From Albidovulum aestuarii (GTDB lineage Bacteria; Pseudomonadota; Alphaproteobacteria; Rhodobacterales; Rhodobacteraceae): a stretch of DNA of 64,000 nucleotides. Below, one piece after another: positions 18,056 through 26,839 of the stretch (position 1 is the first letter of the stretch; each line of letters begins with the position of its first letter). Location: contig NZ_JASBQQ010000001.1 of the NCBI RefSeq assembly GCF_029961185.1, positions 186,001 through 250,000 on the forward strand, given 5' to 3'. A model generated the notes under the pieces. That model had not been told where the DNA came from, did not search any database, and worked only from the letters and a program-made list of their open reading frames with translations. The position numbers and the translations under genes were made by a program.

Positions 18056-18798
18056 TCGAGCTTCGGGACGTCCACAAGGCTTTCGGCAAGAACCGCGTGT
18101 TGCGCGGGGTGAACCTGACCGTGCCCTCGGGCGAAAGCATGGTGATCATCGGGGGCTCTGGCACCGGAAAATCCGTTCTTCTCAAATGCATCCTTGGCCT
18201 TGTTCACCCGGACAGCGGCGCCATCCTGCTGGACGGGGAAGATGTTGAGACAGCGGCACGCGACGCCTTCCTTGCCCGCTTCGGCATGCTCTTTCAGGGC
18301 GGCGCGCTCTTTGACAGCCTGCCGGTCTGGCAGAACGTGGCCTTCCGCCTTCTGCGCGGCTCGCTGAAGCGTCCGAAGGATGAGGCGCGGGAAGTCGCCA
18401 TAGAAAAGCTGCGCCGCGTCGGGTTGAAACCCGATGTAGCCGACCTCTTCCCGGCAGAACTCTCGGGCGGCATGCAGAAGCGTGTGGGCCTTGCCCGTGC
18501 GATAGCGGCCGATCCGGAAGTCATCTTCTTCGATGAACCTACGACCGGGCTCGACCCGATCATGGCGGGGGTGATCAACGAACTTATCCGCGAGATCGTG
18601 ACCGAGATGGGTGCGACGGCGATGACGATCACCCATGATATGACCTCGGTTCGGGCCATCGCCGACCGCGTGGCGATGCTGCATGACGGGGTCATCCAGT
18701 GGACTGGGCCTATCGCCGAGATGGACACGACACCAGACCCTTACGTCCAACAGTTCACGCATGGCCGCGCCGAAGGACCGATTGCGGCGGTACGCTGA
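18052..18798 (+). CDS. MlaF-type ABC transporter ATP-binding protein
   Basis: This is the ATPase partner of the MlaE-type permease, coupled to it by an ATGA overlap. The 248-residue protein has Walker A GGSGTGKSV, the Q-loop stretch FGMLFQGGALFDSLPVWQNV, the signature LSGGMQKRVGLARAIA and Walker B VIFFDEPTTGLDP, followed by the switch histidine in MTITHDM. GALFDSL after the Q-loop is typical for Mla-type ATPases. It ends shortly before a small hairpin at 18804-18819. Confidence 0.93.
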   Translation: MIELRDVHKAFGKNRVLRGVNLTVPSGESMVIIGGSGTGKSVLLKCILGLVHPDSGAILLDGEDVETAARDAFLARFGMLFQGGALFDSLPVWQNVAFRLLRGSLKRPKDEAREVAIEKLRRVGLKPDVADLFPAELSGGMQKRVGLARAIAADPEVIFFDEPTTGLDPIMAGVINELIREIVTEMGATAMTITHDMTSVRAIADRVAMLHDGVIQWTGPIAEMDTTPDPYVQQFTHGRAEGPIAAVR

Positions 18799-18803
18799 TC
18801 CGG

Positions 18804-18848
18804 ATCGCCGTCCGGCGATTTGACAGCTTCGCCTTGTGACGCCTAAGC
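18804..18848 (+). promoter_or_regulatory. Small hairpin then candidate promoter before 18890 gene
   Basis: A 6-bp stem ATCGCC/GGCGAT with loop GTCC (18804-18819) follows the mlaF-type gene and is followed by TTT. It runs directly into TTGACA (18820-18825), which has a TAAGCT-like hexamer 18 bp further on (18844). The two could form the end of the alr-mlaEF unit and a sigma-70-like promoter for the small membrane-protein gene at 18890. This rests on motif likeness only. Confidence 0.35.
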
Positions 18849-18889
18849 TGGTCGTATCAATTTCAAACATTCCGGGCTGGAGACCAACA

Positions 18890-19228
18890 ATGACTTCGGC
18901 TCAGGGCGCGGTTCCCGCCCTTTACATACTGTTCGTATTACTCTGCGCCCCGCCTCTGCTTGGAGCGTACTTAGGATTGCGCCGGGCGCGCCTTGCCTCG
19001 GACCATACGTCTGGTGGCAGCCTCTTCCTCGTCGGTGCAATATTTTCGGCGGCGGCATTTTTGTTCAATTTTGGCGTGACGTTTGTTGCAACCATCAGGA
19101 TAGCGGGCGGCGCGTTTGAATTTGGGCTGTCGCATGCCATAGCCGCCGCCCTTGCCTGGTTCTGCTTCTGGCTGTGGCTGGCGATGGTTTTTTTACGAAA
19201 ACGGCGATCCCGGCATCGGATTTCGTAG
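18890..19228 (+). CDS. Hypothetical small membrane protein
   Basis: I do not recognise this 112-residue protein. It has three clear hydrophobic helices (ALYILFVLLCAPPLLGAYLGL; LFLVGAIFSAAAFLFNFGV; AAALAWFCFWLWLAMVFL), short loops and a basic tail (RKRRSRHRIS), so the C-terminus is probably cytoplasmic. CTGGAG stands before the ATG. Codon use is less GC-rich at third positions than in neighbours. It lies between the Mla-type genes and a PqiA-domain protein, both linked to envelope lipid handling, but that is context only. Confidence 0.5.
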   Translation: MTSAQGAVPALYILFVLLCAPPLLGAYLGLRRARLASDHTSGGSLFLVGAIFSAAAFLFNFGVTFVATIRIAGGAFEFGLSHAIAAALAWFCFWLWLAMVFLRKRRSRHRIS

Positions 19229-19272
19229 AGCCGGGCCTTGCCCGCCAGAAAACGCCATGTATCCATTGCGCC

Positions 19273-19719
19273 ATGATCCGTACCGCCAACCTTGCCCTGC
19301 TCGTTCTGTTCCCGGTATCGTGGTTTGCGCCACTGTTGCGCGCAGGTCTGCTGCCGTTCTTCGACCTCGACTCCATCTCGGTCGTGACCGGGCTGCAGGC
19401 GCTCTGGGAAAAGGATGTTGTGCTGGCGCTCGTCGTCACCTTCCTTGCGATCTTTGCGCCCTATATGAAAACGATCGGTCTCGCGCTGGTGCAGTTCCGC
19501 CTCGCCTCGCCGCGCATCCTCGGCGTCCTGCACCTGCTTGGACGGCTGGCGATGGCCGATATCTTCCTCATTGCGCTCTATATCGTGCTGGCCAAGGGCG
19601 TTGGAGTAGGGCGGGTCGAAACCGCCTGGGGGCTTTATCTTTTCACGGCCTGCATTCTGGCGTCTTTGGCGATCTCGTTCCGTACCGAACATGAACGATT
19701 GCCGTCCAAAAGCCGCTGA
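19273..19719 (+). CDS. Paraquat-inducible protein A family membrane protein
   Basis: This 148-residue protein fits the single-domain PqiA family. It has four hydrophobic helices and the motif FFDLDSISVVTGLQALWEK followed by VVLALVVTFLAIFAPYMKTIGL. LHLLGRLAMADIFLIALYIV is the second-half signature (family pattern W-x-M-x-D-x-F, here L-A-M-A-D-I-F). PqiA proteins are thought to assist lipid transport to the outer membrane with MCE proteins. The N-terminal zinc-ribbon of full-length PqiA is absent. The ATG at 19273 is chosen for the hydrophobic start; no good ribosome site is seen. Confidence 0.75.
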   Translation: MIRTANLALLVLFPVSWFAPLLRAGLLPFFDLDSISVVTGLQALWEKDVVLALVVTFLAIFAPYMKTIGLALVQFRLASPRILGVLHLLGRLAMADIFLIALYIVLAKGVGVGRVETAWGLYLFTACILASLAISFRTEHERLPSKSR

Positions 19720-19775
19720 CACGGGTTGCTCCATCTTCCCTTGCCGAGAAGCGCAGCTTCGGGCACGTAGTGCAC

Positions 19776-21143
19776 ATGGCAAAATCAGGCCCCTCTTTCA
19801 CCTGCACTGAATGCGGCGCGGTCCACAAGAAATGGACCGGGCGCTGCGATGGCTGCGGCGCTTGGAACTCTATTGTCGAGGAAGCGCCGCTTACGGCCGG
19901 TCCGGCGTCAAAAACGCTGGGCCCGGCGCGTGGGCGGCAGATCGAACTGACAACGCTCGCGACCAAGGAGGTCCCGCCGCCGCGCGCGTCGTCGGGCCTC
20001 GGCGAATTGGACCGGGTGCTCGGCGGCGGGCTGGTTCCCGCCTCTGCCATTCTTGTCGGCGGCGATCCCGGTATTGGTAAATCGACATTGCTGTTACAAG
20101 CCGCCGCCAGTTTCGCACGGCAGGGTCTTTCGTGCCTATACGTCTCGGGCGAGGAAGCCTCGGCCCAGGTCCGTATGCGCGCCCAGCGGCTGGGGCTGGC
20201 TGATGCGCCGGTGCAGCTTGCCGCGGAGACCAGCCTGCGCGACATCCTGACGACACTCGATACAGTCAGACCCGACCTCGCGATCATCGATTCGATCCAG
20301 ACGATGTGGTCGGACAACGTGGACAGTGCTCCGGGCTCTGTCGCGCAGGTCCGTGCCGCCTGCCACGAGTTGGTGAGTTTCGCCAAGAAACGCGGCACTT
20401 CGGTCATCCTCGTCGGCCACGTCACCAAGGAAGGCCAGATCGCTGGCCCCCGCGTGGTCGAACATATGGTCGATACCGTGCTTTACTTCGAGGGTGAGCG
20501 CGGCCACCAGTTCCGCATCCTGCGCGCGGTCAAGAACCGCTTCGGCCCTGCGGATGAGATCGGCGTCTTCGAAATGACCGGCGCCGGACTGGCCGAGGTT
20601 GCCAATCCCTCGGCGCTCTTCCTGTCGGACCGTGGGCAGGCCAGCCCCGGCTCGGCCGTCTTCGCCGGCATCGAAGGCACGCGGCCGGTTCTGACGGAGA
20701 TTCAGGCGCTCGTCTCACCCTCTCCGCTTGGCACGCCGCGTCGCACAGTTGTGGGCCTCGATTCCGGCCGGATATCCACCATTCTCGCGGTTCTGGAGGC
20801 CCGTTGCGGGATTCCCTTTGCCGGGCTCGACGTCTTTCTGAACGTCGCCGGAGGCATGCGCAGCACCGAACCGGCGGCCGATCTGGCGGTCGCAGCGGCG
20901 CTTCTGTCGGCGCGCGAAGATGTTGCACTTCCGCCAGACATGGTGATTTTCGGTGAAATCAGTCTTTCCGGAGCCCTACGTCCTGTAGGACAATCGGAAA
21001 ACAGATTGAAAGAAGCAGAAAAACTTGGTTTCTCACAGGCGATCGCGCCAGAAAGAAGCAAGATCACCGGGGGCGGCGGGATGCGGGTACGAAAGATGCC
21101 CGATCTCATAACGTTTGTCGGCGATATGTTCGCGGCAGGCTGA
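19776..21143 (+). CDS. radA: DNA repair protein RadA
   Basis: RadA (Sms) is a DnaB-like branch-migration helicase in recombinational repair. The 455-residue protein has the N-terminal zinc finger (CTECG...CDGCG), a RecA-like core with Walker A GGDPGIGKST (about residues 94-103), the RadA-specific KNRFG motif, and a C-terminal Lon-protease-like domain (AGLDVFLNVAGGMRSTEPAADLAVAAAL). The ATG at 19776 is preferred to an in-frame GTG two codons earlier. It is followed 17 bp later by cvpA. All domains are complete. Confidence 0.96.
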   Translation: MAKSGPSFTCTECGAVHKKWTGRCDGCGAWNSIVEEAPLTAGPASKTLGPARGRQIELTTLATKEVPPPRASSGLGELDRVLGGGLVPASAILVGGDPGIGKSTLLLQAAASFARQGLSCLYVSGEEASAQVRMRAQRLGLADAPVQLAAETSLRDILTTLDTVRPDLAIIDSIQTMWSDNVDSAPGSVAQVRAACHELVSFAKKRGTSVILVGHVTKEGQIAGPRVVEHMVDTVLYFEGERGHQFRILRAVKNRFGPADEIGVFEMTGAGLAEVANPSALFLSDRGQASPGSAVFAGIEGTRPVLTEIQALVSPSPLGTPRRTVVGLDSGRISTILAVLEARCGIPFAGLDVFLNVAGGMRSTEPAADLAVAAALLSAREDVALPPDMVIFGEISLSGALRPVGQSENRLKEAEKLGFSQAIAPERSKITGGGGMRVRKMPDLITFVGDMFAAG

Positions 21144-21160
21144 ACGCAAGGAGCGAGGGC

Positions 21161-21745
21161 ATGGAAGGCTTTACGATCGTTGATGCCGTAGTTGCGGCAA
21201 TCATTCTTATATCCGCGATCCTCGCCTATGGGCGTGGTTTCGTGCGCGAGGTTCTGGCCATTGCAGGCTGGGTCGCGGCGGCCGTCGTGGCCTTCCTTTT
21301 CGCACCCCAGGCCGAACCGCTGATCCAGCAGATCCCGGTACTGGACAAGTTCCTTGGCGATAGCTGCGAATTGTCGATCATCGCGGCCTTTGGCGGTGTC
21401 TTCGCGGTGGCGCTTATCGTCATGTCAATTTTCACGCCGCTCTTTTCTTCTGCAGTCCAACGCTCGGCGCTTGGCGGCCTCGATCAGGGGCTAGGTTTCC
21501 TCTTCGGGGTGCTGCGCGGCATCCTTCTCGTTGCTGTCGCCTTCGTGGTCTATGAGCGGGTTCTGGTCGACTCCACCATCCCGGTCGTCGACAAATCCCG
21601 GTCCGCCGAGGTTTTCGCCACGTTCCAGGACCGCCTGAACGAGGAGATGCCGGAAGACGCTCCGCGCTGGATCACCGAGCGGTATCAGCAGCTTGTCGGC
21701 GCATGCGGCGCACCCACCGAGACCGCACCGACGACGGCCAACTGA
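21161..21745 (+). CDS. cvpA: CvpA family protein
   Basis: CvpA is an inner-membrane protein named for colicin V production and linked to envelope homeostasis. The 194-residue protein has four hydrophobic segments and the conserved start FTIVDAVVAAIILISAILAYGRGFVREVL, then GGLDQGLGFLFGVLRGILLV. AAGGAGCGAGGGC precedes the ATG. The cvpA-purF order seen here is widely conserved in proteobacteria, which supports the name. A GTGACA-rich inverted repeat separates it from purF. Confidence 0.9.
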   Translation: MEGFTIVDAVVAAIILISAILAYGRGFVREVLAIAGWVAAAVVAFLFAPQAEPLIQQIPVLDKFLGDSCELSIIAAFGGVFAVALIVMSIFTPLFSSAVQRSALGGLDQGLGFLFGVLRGILLVAVAFVVYERVLVDSTIPVVDKSRSAEVFATFQDRLNEEMPEDAPRWITERYQQLVGACGAPTETAPTTAN

Positions 21746-21756
21746 GAATCCTTGGC

Positions 21757-21791
21757 TGTCACGCCCGGTCTTGTGTGACATGGGCGTGACA
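21757..21791 (+). promoter_or_regulatory. Inverted and direct GTGACA repeats in the purF leader
   Basis: A perfect 10-bp inverted repeat, TGTCACGCCC (21757-21766) and GGGCGTGACA (21782-21791), has a 15-nt loop that itself contains GTGACAT, giving two direct GTGACAT copies 11 bp apart. It sits between the cvpA stop and the purF ribosome site. The arrangement fits a regulator operator or an attenuator for purine control. No U-run follows. Which factor would bind is unknown. Confidence 0.5.
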
Positions 21792-21853
21792 TAGGCGGCG
21801 TGAGCCTCTAAACGGGGGCCAAATCCCCTGTACCGGATTCGGAGACCAGGCCC

Positions 21854-23317
21854 ATGCGCCCATTCCTGAGCCACCCCTTCGACGACGACAAGTTGAAGGA
21901 GGAGTGTGGTGTCTTCGGCGTGATCGGCGTGACCGATGCGGCCAACTTCGTGGCGCTTGGCATGCATGCGCTTCAGCACCGCGGACAGGAGGCTGGCGGC
22001 ATCGTCGCCTATGACCCGGAAACCGGGTTCAACAATGCCCGCCGCTTCGGTTATGTGCGCGACAACTTCACCAAGGCCGATGTGATGGCGACCCTGCCCG
22101 GGTCGCTTGCCATCGGCCATGTCCGCTATTCCACCGCCGGTTCGAAGGGCGCCACCGCCATCCGTGACGTCCAACCCTTCTTCGGCGAGTTCTCCATGGG
22201 TGGCTGCGCCGTTGCCCATAACGGCAACCTGACCAATGCAACCCAGTTGCGGAAAGACCTTATTGAGCGCGGCTCGATCTTCCAGTCCTCGTCCGACAGC
22301 GAATGCATCATCCACCTGATGGCGCGGTCGATCCAGAAGAATATCCCCGAACGAATGAAGGACGCTTTGCGCGCGGTCGAAGGCGCGTTTTCCGTCATCG
22401 CGATGACCCGGACAAAGCTGATTGGTGTCCGCGACTCCCTTGGCGTCCGCCCGCTGGTGCTGGGCAAGATCGGCGACGAGGGCTATGCGCTTTCCTCCGA
22501 AACCTGCGGCCTCGACATCATCGGTGCCGACTTTGTGCGCGAGATTGAGCCGGGCGAGATGGTCGTCATCTCGAAGGGCAAGGTCGAAAGCTCGCGCCCC
22601 TTCGGGCCCGCCAAGTCGCGGTTCTGTATCTTTGAACACGTTTATTTTTCGCGCCCCGATTCGATTCTCGGTGGGCGATCTGTCTACGAGACCCGCCGCC
22701 AGATCGGTGTGGAACTGGCCAAGGAAAGCCCGGTCGAGGCCGATCTCGTCTGCCCCGTGCCCGACAGTGGCACCCCGGCGGCGATCGGCTTTTCGCAGCA
22801 ATCGGGCATTCCCTATGCGATGGGGATCATCCGCAATCAGTATATGGGCCGGACCTTCATCGAGCCGACCGAACAGATCCGCAATATGGGCGTCCGGCTG
22901 AAGCTGAACGTCAACCGGGCACTGATCCGCGGCAAGCGGGTGATCCTTGTCGACGACTCGGTCGTGCGCGGCACGACCTCCCGCAAGATCAAGGACATGA
23001 TCCTCGACGCGGGCGCCGCCGAGGTCCATTTCCGCATCGCCTCGCCCCCCACCGCATGGCCCTGCTTCTACGGTGTCGACACGCCCGAGCGCGAGAAGCT
23101 CCTCGCCGCGACGATGAGCGAGGACGAGATGCGCGACTGGATCGGGGTCGACAGCCTCAAATTCATCTCGCTCGACGGCCTCTACCGCGCCGCGGGAGAG
23201 GCTAAGGGCCGCGACAAGACCTGCCCGCAATATTGCGACGCCTGCTTCTCGGGCGAATACCCGGTCGCGCCATCAGACCAGATCGCCAAGGGCTTTGCGA
23301 TGAAGGCGGCGGAGTGA
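21854..23317 (+). CDS. purF: Amidophosphoribosyltransferase
   Basis: PurF makes phosphoribosylamine from PRPP and glutamine, the first step of purine synthesis. The 487-residue protein starts with a 17-residue propeptide whose removal would expose Cys18 (KEECGVFG) as the glutaminase nucleophile. The Ntn domain continues (HALQHRGQEAGGI, HNGNLTNA), and the phosphoribosyltransferase domain has the PRPP loop VILVDDSVVRGTTSRKI. Cysteines near the end (CPQYCDACFSGEYP) suggest the Fe-S type known from B. subtilis. GGAG precedes the ATG. The stop overlaps the next gene's GTG. Confidence 0.96.
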   Translation: MRPFLSHPFDDDKLKEECGVFGVIGVTDAANFVALGMHALQHRGQEAGGIVAYDPETGFNNARRFGYVRDNFTKADVMATLPGSLAIGHVRYSTAGSKGATAIRDVQPFFGEFSMGGCAVAHNGNLTNATQLRKDLIERGSIFQSSSDSECIIHLMARSIQKNIPERMKDALRAVEGAFSVIAMTRTKLIGVRDSLGVRPLVLGKIGDEGYALSSETCGLDIIGADFVREIEPGEMVVISKGKVESSRPFGPAKSRFCIFEHVYFSRPDSILGGRSVYETRRQIGVELAKESPVEADLVCPVPDSGTPAAIGFSQQSGIPYAMGIIRNQYMGRTFIEPTEQIRNMGVRLKLNVNRALIRGKRVILVDDSVVRGTTSRKIKDMILDAGAAEVHFRIASPPTAWPCFYGVDTPEREKLLAATMSEDEMRDWIGVDSLKFISLDGLYRAAGEAKGRDKTCPQYCDACFSGEYPVAPSDQIAKGFAMKAAE

Positions 23318-23739
23318 GCGACCATCCGGTCCGCTACCGCCCCCACCATTTCCTCTGCTCGCTCGGCTTCGAGGGCAAGGGTTACTCCGACGACTTCACC
23401 GCCAATATGACGGCTATCGTCATGGGGCGTTTGCGCGCCGACGGGGGTGATGAAACGAAGATAGAGGTTACAGGTGCCACCGACGATATCTGCGCCCCCT
23501 GCCCCAAGCGGCGCGGGCGGCTCTGCACCAATGAGCCGAAGATCAAGGTTCTCGACCGTGCCCATGCCGCTGCCTTGAAGCTGGAACCACGGGAGCAGCT
23601 CACATGGGGCGAGGCCAAGGCCCGTATCCGCGAATATGTCCCGCCGGGCAGCCTCCGGACGCTCTGTCAGGGCTGCGAATGGGAGCCTTACGGCATGTGC
23701 GAGGCCGCCCTTGCCCGCCTCCACGAAGACCAGAACTGA
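23314..23739 (+). CDS. DUF1284 domain-containing protein
   Basis: This 141-residue protein of unknown function begins with the family's RYRPHHFLCSLGFEGKGYSDDF. Cysteines cluster in two groups (CAPCPKRRGRLC and CQGCEWEPYGMC), so it may hold an iron-sulfur cluster or zinc, as has been suggested for DUF1284; this is inference. The GTG start overlaps the purF stop (GTGA) and has AAGGCGGCGGA before it, so it is coupled to purF. A bidirectional terminator follows at 23746-23774. Confidence 0.8.
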   Translation: MSDHPVRYRPHHFLCSLGFEGKGYSDDFTANMTAIVMGRLRADGGDETKIEVTGATDDICAPCPKRRGRLCTNEPKIKVLDRAHAAALKLEPREQLTWGEAKARIREYVPPGSLRTLCQGCEWEPYGMCEAALARLHEDQN

Positions 23740-23745
23740 TCCAAT

Positions 23746-23774
23746 GAAAAACGCCGCCCCGAAGGGCGGCGTTT
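23746..23774. terminator. Bidirectional Rho-independent terminator
   Basis: A perfect 10-bp stem AACGCCGCCC/GGGCGGCGTT with loop CGAA (23750-23773) is flanked by AAAA on the left and T on the right, so it can end transcription from either side. It lies between the stop codons of the DUF1284 gene (plus) and bioY (minus), exactly where two convergent transcripts meet. Confidence 0.8.
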
Positions 23775-23802
23775 GAGCCTTTCGTCTGGAAAGGCCTGAA
23801 GA

Positions 23803-24393
23803 TCAGGCCTTACGGCCCTTCAGCGCGGCCCAGCCGCCCGAAACGATGACGGCTGCAAGCACGGCCTTCACGGCATCACCGATCAGGAACGGCGCCATGT
23901 AGTATTGCCAGATCATGCCAAAGCTGTCGGCACCCCATTTCGCGGTGTCGATCCCGGCGACCTCAGCCAGCGACATCGCCCAGAGAACGCCCGGGATGTA
24001 AAGAAGCGCCGAGGCGAGCAACGCTACGGCAGCAGTGCCGACAACGCCCTTAACACCGCGATCCGCCGCATATCCGACGATGGCCGCCATCATGACAAAG
24101 CCCACGAGAAACCCGGCGGTCGGGCCAAAGAAGGCCGCGCCGTTGCCGCCATTGGCGAAGACCGGCAGGCCCATCGCGCCTTCGCCGAGATAGGCGATCA
24201 GTGTCAGCGCGCCCATCCGCGCGCCGAAGGTCAGGCCGACGATCAGGATCGCCAGCGTCTGCAGCGTCATCGGCACCGGCAGCATGGGTACCGAGAACTG
24301 CGCCGCGATGGCGATGAAGAGCGATCCGCCCACCACCATAAGCGCACGGGTCAGAAGCGATTGCGACGGCGCAAGGGCCTTTGCAAGGGTCAT
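23803..24393 (-). CDS. bioY: Biotin transporter BioY (S component)
   Basis: BioY is the membrane substrate-binding component of an ECF-type biotin importer. The 196-residue protein has six hydrophobic helices and the family motifs VPMTLQTLAILIVGLTFGAR, FANGGNGAAFFGPTAGFLVGF and the late PFLIGDAVKAVLAA. GAGGAAGGA precedes the ATG. The bioM/bioN energising genes are not adjacent, so it may act alone or with distant partners. I looked for a TTATCTATAA-like BioR operator in the 108-bp gap upstream and did not find one. birA lies at the other end of the window. Confidence 0.93.
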   Translation of the reverse strand: MTLAKALAPSQSLLTRALMVVGGSLFIAIAAQFSVPMLPVPMTLQTLAILIVGLTFGARMGALTLIAYLGEGAMGLPVFANGGNGAAFFGPTAGFLVGFVMMAAIVGYAADRGVKGVVGTAAVALLASALLYIPGVLWAMSLAEVAGIDTAKWGADSFGMIWQYYMAPFLIGDAVKAVLAAVIVSGGWAALKGRKA

Positions 24394-24501
24394 CAGCGGA
24401 ATCCTTCCTCTGGGTCAAGTTGCGCCGCAATTTCGCGGCAGCGCAGCGACAAGTCAATCTCTTCTGTTGAATTGCTACGCGCGCAATGCGAAAGGGGCGC
24501 C

Positions 24502-25158
24502 ATGAACAACGCATCTCAGACCAGACTCGCCCTCGTCACCGGCGCCTCTCGCGGACTGGGCTTCGCCATGGCCGCCGCCCTTGCCGCAAAGGGCTGGCAT
24601 GTGCTTGCCACTGCCCGCACCGTCGGAGGGCTGGAAGAGCTTGACAACCGCATTCAGGCGGCAGGCGGCAGCGCCACGCTCGCGCCGATGGACATCACCG
24701 ACGATAAGGCGATGAACCATCTCGCGAGCTCCATTGCCGAACGCTGGGGCAAGCTCGATCTCTGGGTTCATGCCGCGATCCATGCAGCGCCGCTTGCGCC
24801 TGCGGGGCATCTCGACCCGAAGGATTTCGACAAGTCTGTCGCCTGCAACCTGCGCGCCACCGCGTCTCTTATCCCGATGTTGGAGCCCCTGCTGCGCGCT
24901 GCGCAAGGCACCGCCCTCTTCCTCGACGACCCGCGCGGCGGCGAGAAATTCTTTGCCAGCTACGGCGCCACCAAAGCGGCCCAGATCGCGCTCGCCCGCA
25001 GTTGGCAGGCCGAAAGCGAAAACATCGGCCCCCGCATCCTGATCGAAACTCCGAAGCCGATGGCCACCGCCACCCGCGCCCGCTTCTTCCCCGGCGAGGA
25101 CCGGACCCAACTCGCCGATATCCACGAGGAAGCGGAACGCGTGCTCGCCCGCCTCTGA
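24502..25158 (+). CDS. SDR family oxidoreductase
   Basis: This 218-residue NAD(P)-dependent short-chain dehydrogenase has the nucleotide-binding TGASRGLG near the start and the catalytic Y-x3-K as [12 protein letters not shown]. The usual catalytic serine position holds LDDPRGG instead, so the catalytic set may be incomplete. NAG of the canonical family is replaced by HAAIH, another deviation. AAAGGGGCGCC precedes the ATG at 24502. It diverges from bioY over 108 bp. The stop is followed after two bases by dispersed element copy 4. The substrate is unknown. Confidence 0.8.
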   Translation: MNNASQTRLALVTGASRGLGFAMAAALAAKGWHVLATARTVGGLEELDNRIQAAGGSATLAPMDITDDKAMNHLASSIAERWGKLDLWVHAAIHAAPLAPAGHLDPKDFDKSVACNLRATASLIPMLEPLLRAAQGTALFLDDPRGGEKFFASYGATKAAQIALARSWQAESENIGPRILIETPKPMATATRARFFPGEDRTQLADIHEEAERVLARL

Positions 25159-25160
25159 CT

Positions 25161-25233
25161 GCTTCTTCATTGCCTCAAATACCCCGGTCGCAAGCAGCGC
25201 GGAAACCGCGCTTCGGCGCGGGGCACCCGCGCC
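25161..25233 (+). repeat. GGAGTATTT-type element, copy 4 (3' of SDR gene)
   Basis: GCTTCTTCATTG, CCT, CAAATACCCCGG begins two bases after the SDR stop codon. It is followed by a 6-bp stem GCGCGG/CCGCGC (25197-25211) and an 8-bp stem GGCGCGGG, loop GCA, CCCGCGCC (25215-25233). The order (stop, pyrimidine-rich box, GC hairpins) matches copies 3 and 5 relative to their genes. It sits between the SDR gene and surE and probably ends or protects the upstream transcript. Confidence 0.6.
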
Positions 25234-25346
25234 GGGCCCCGGGTGAGGGCCATGGGTGGGTGGGCGGGGCCCGAACCCGGGGCCATCGCCGCTTTACCCT
25301 CCCGCCTTGCTCGTCTAATCAGGGGCAAAGCATCAGGGGCCCGGGC

Positions 25347-26132
25347 ATGCGTATCCTCATCACCAACGACGACGGCATCAACGCCCCCGGGTTGGAGATT
25401 CTCCAGTCGATCGCAGAGGATATCGCGGGCCCTGAGGGCGAGGTCTGGACCGTCGCGCCGGCCTTTGAGCAGTCCGGCGTCGGCCACTGCATCTCCTACA
25501 CCCATCCGATGATGATCGCGAAGCTCGGGAAACGCCGCTACGCGGCCGAAGGTTCCCCCGCCGATTGCGTGCTTGCGGGCATCTATGACGTGTTGCAGGG
25601 CGGTCGCCCCGACCTCGTCCTCTCCGGCGTCAATCGCGGCAACAACTCTGCCGAGAACGTGCTTTATTCAGGCACCATCGGCGGCGCCATGGAGGCGGCG
25701 CTGCAAGGCGTCCCGGCCATCGCGCTTTCCCAGTTCATGGGACCGGCGACACAGGACCTCTCCACACCTTTCGAAGCGGCGCGCGACCACGGTACGCAGG
25801 TCGTCCGAACGCTTCTCGACAAGGGGCTCTGGGATGGCAGCGACTACCGGCTCTTCTACAACGTCAACTTCCCGCCCGTCGCGGGCAAGGATGTGAAGGG
25901 CCTGAAGGTCGCGGCGCAAGGCTACCGCACCGACACGTTCTTTGGGGTCGAGCCACATATCTCGCCTTCGGGCCGCAAGTTCCTCTGGATCAAGGGCGGG
26001 CCGCAGCATCACCCGACCGCGCCTGGCACCGATGTCGCGGTCAATCTCGACGGCTGGATCTCGGTCACGCCGATGCGGGCGGACCTGACCGCGCATGACA
26101 CCATGGCCGAGTTGGAAGCACGGCTGTCATGA
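25347..26132 (+). CDS. surE: 5'-nucleotidase SurE
   Basis: SurE is a metal-dependent nucleotidase and exopolyphosphatase linked to stationary-phase survival. The 261-residue protein starts [15 protein letters not shown], whose paired aspartates bind the metal, followed by [34 protein letters not shown] (substrate loop) and YNVNFPP. Its length is normal. The gene overlaps pcm by ATGA and is followed by an NlpD-like gene, the same order as the E. coli stress operon surE-pcm-nlpD (without rpoS, as expected in alphaproteobacteria). Confidence 0.96.
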   Translation: MRILITNDDGINAPGLEILQSIAEDIAGPEGEVWTVAPAFEQSGVGHCISYTHPMMIAKLGKRRYAAEGSPADCVLAGIYDVLQGGRPDLVLSGVNRGNNSAENVLYSGTIGGAMEAALQGVPAIALSQFMGPATQDLSTPFEAARDHGTQVVRTLLDKGLWDGSDYRLFYNVNFPPVAGKDVKGLKVAAQGYRTDTFFGVEPHISPSGRKFLWIKGGPQHHPTAPGTDVAVNLDGWISVTPMRADLTAHDTMAELEARLS

Positions 26133-26770
26133 CCGACGCCGCCGAACTCAAGATGCGTTTTCTTTATGCGCTGCGTTCGCGCGGGGTGACTGACGGACGC
26201 GTCCTGTCGGCGATGGAGAAGATCGACCGGGGCGTTTTCGTCAAGGGCCTCTTCGCCGAACGCGCCTATGAGGACACGCCTCTGCCCATCGCCTGCGGCC
26301 AGACGATCAGCCAGCCCTCGGTGGTCGGGCTGATGACTCAGGCGCTGGAGATCAGCCCGCGCGACAAGGTGCTGGAGATCGGCACCGGCTCGGGCTATCA
26401 GGCGGCGATCCTTTCCCAACTTGCCCGCCGGGTCTATACGATCGACCGCCACCGCAGACTGGTGCGCGAGGCCGAGGAGGTCTTTCGCAAGCTCGACCTC
26501 ACCAATATCACCGCGATGACCGGCGATGGCAGCCACGGCCTGCCTGATCAAGCGCCGTTCGACCGGATCATTGTCACAGCAGCCGCCGAGGACCCTCCGA
26601 GCCCCCTATTGGCTCAGTTGCGCGAAGGCGGTATCATGGTGCTGCCCGTCGGGCAGTCGGATACGGTGCAACACCTCATCAAGGTGACCCGCACCGCCCA
26701 GGGCTACGAGTACGAGGAATTGAGGCCGGTGCGCTTCGTGCCGCTGGTCGAGGGGCTGGGACAGGACTGA
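26129..26770 (+). CDS. pcm: Protein-L-isoaspartate O-methyltransferase
   Basis: This enzyme methylates abnormal isoaspartyl residues with S-adenosylmethionine so that damaged proteins can be repaired. The 213-residue protein has the family signature [20 protein letters not shown] (SAM-binding motif I), the earlier substrate loop [16 protein letters not shown], and [13 protein letters not shown] (post-motif region). It overlaps surE by four bases and is followed by the nlpD-like gene after 69 bp. Identification is secure. Confidence 0.95.
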   Translation: MTDAAELKMRFLYALRSRGVTDGRVLSAMEKIDRGVFVKGLFAERAYEDTPLPIACGQTISQPSVVGLMTQALEISPRDKVLEIGTGSGYQAAILSQLARRVYTIDRHRRLVREAEEVFRKLDLTNITAMTGDGSHGLPDQAPFDRIIVTAAAEDPPSPLLAQLREGGIMVLPVGQSDTVQHLIKVTRTAQGYEYEELRPVRFVPLVEGLGQD

Positions 26771-26839
26771 ACGACAGCCAGCCCGTTTTGAAACACGAAA
26801 CGCCCGACAATAAGGGCGAGCGAGACGAGGATGCGAGCC

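Noticed and set aside
24394-24501. Possible BioR operator or promoter between bioY and the SDR gene
   Set aside because: No TTATCTATAA-like palindrome found; only unremarkable partial matches such as TTGACT.
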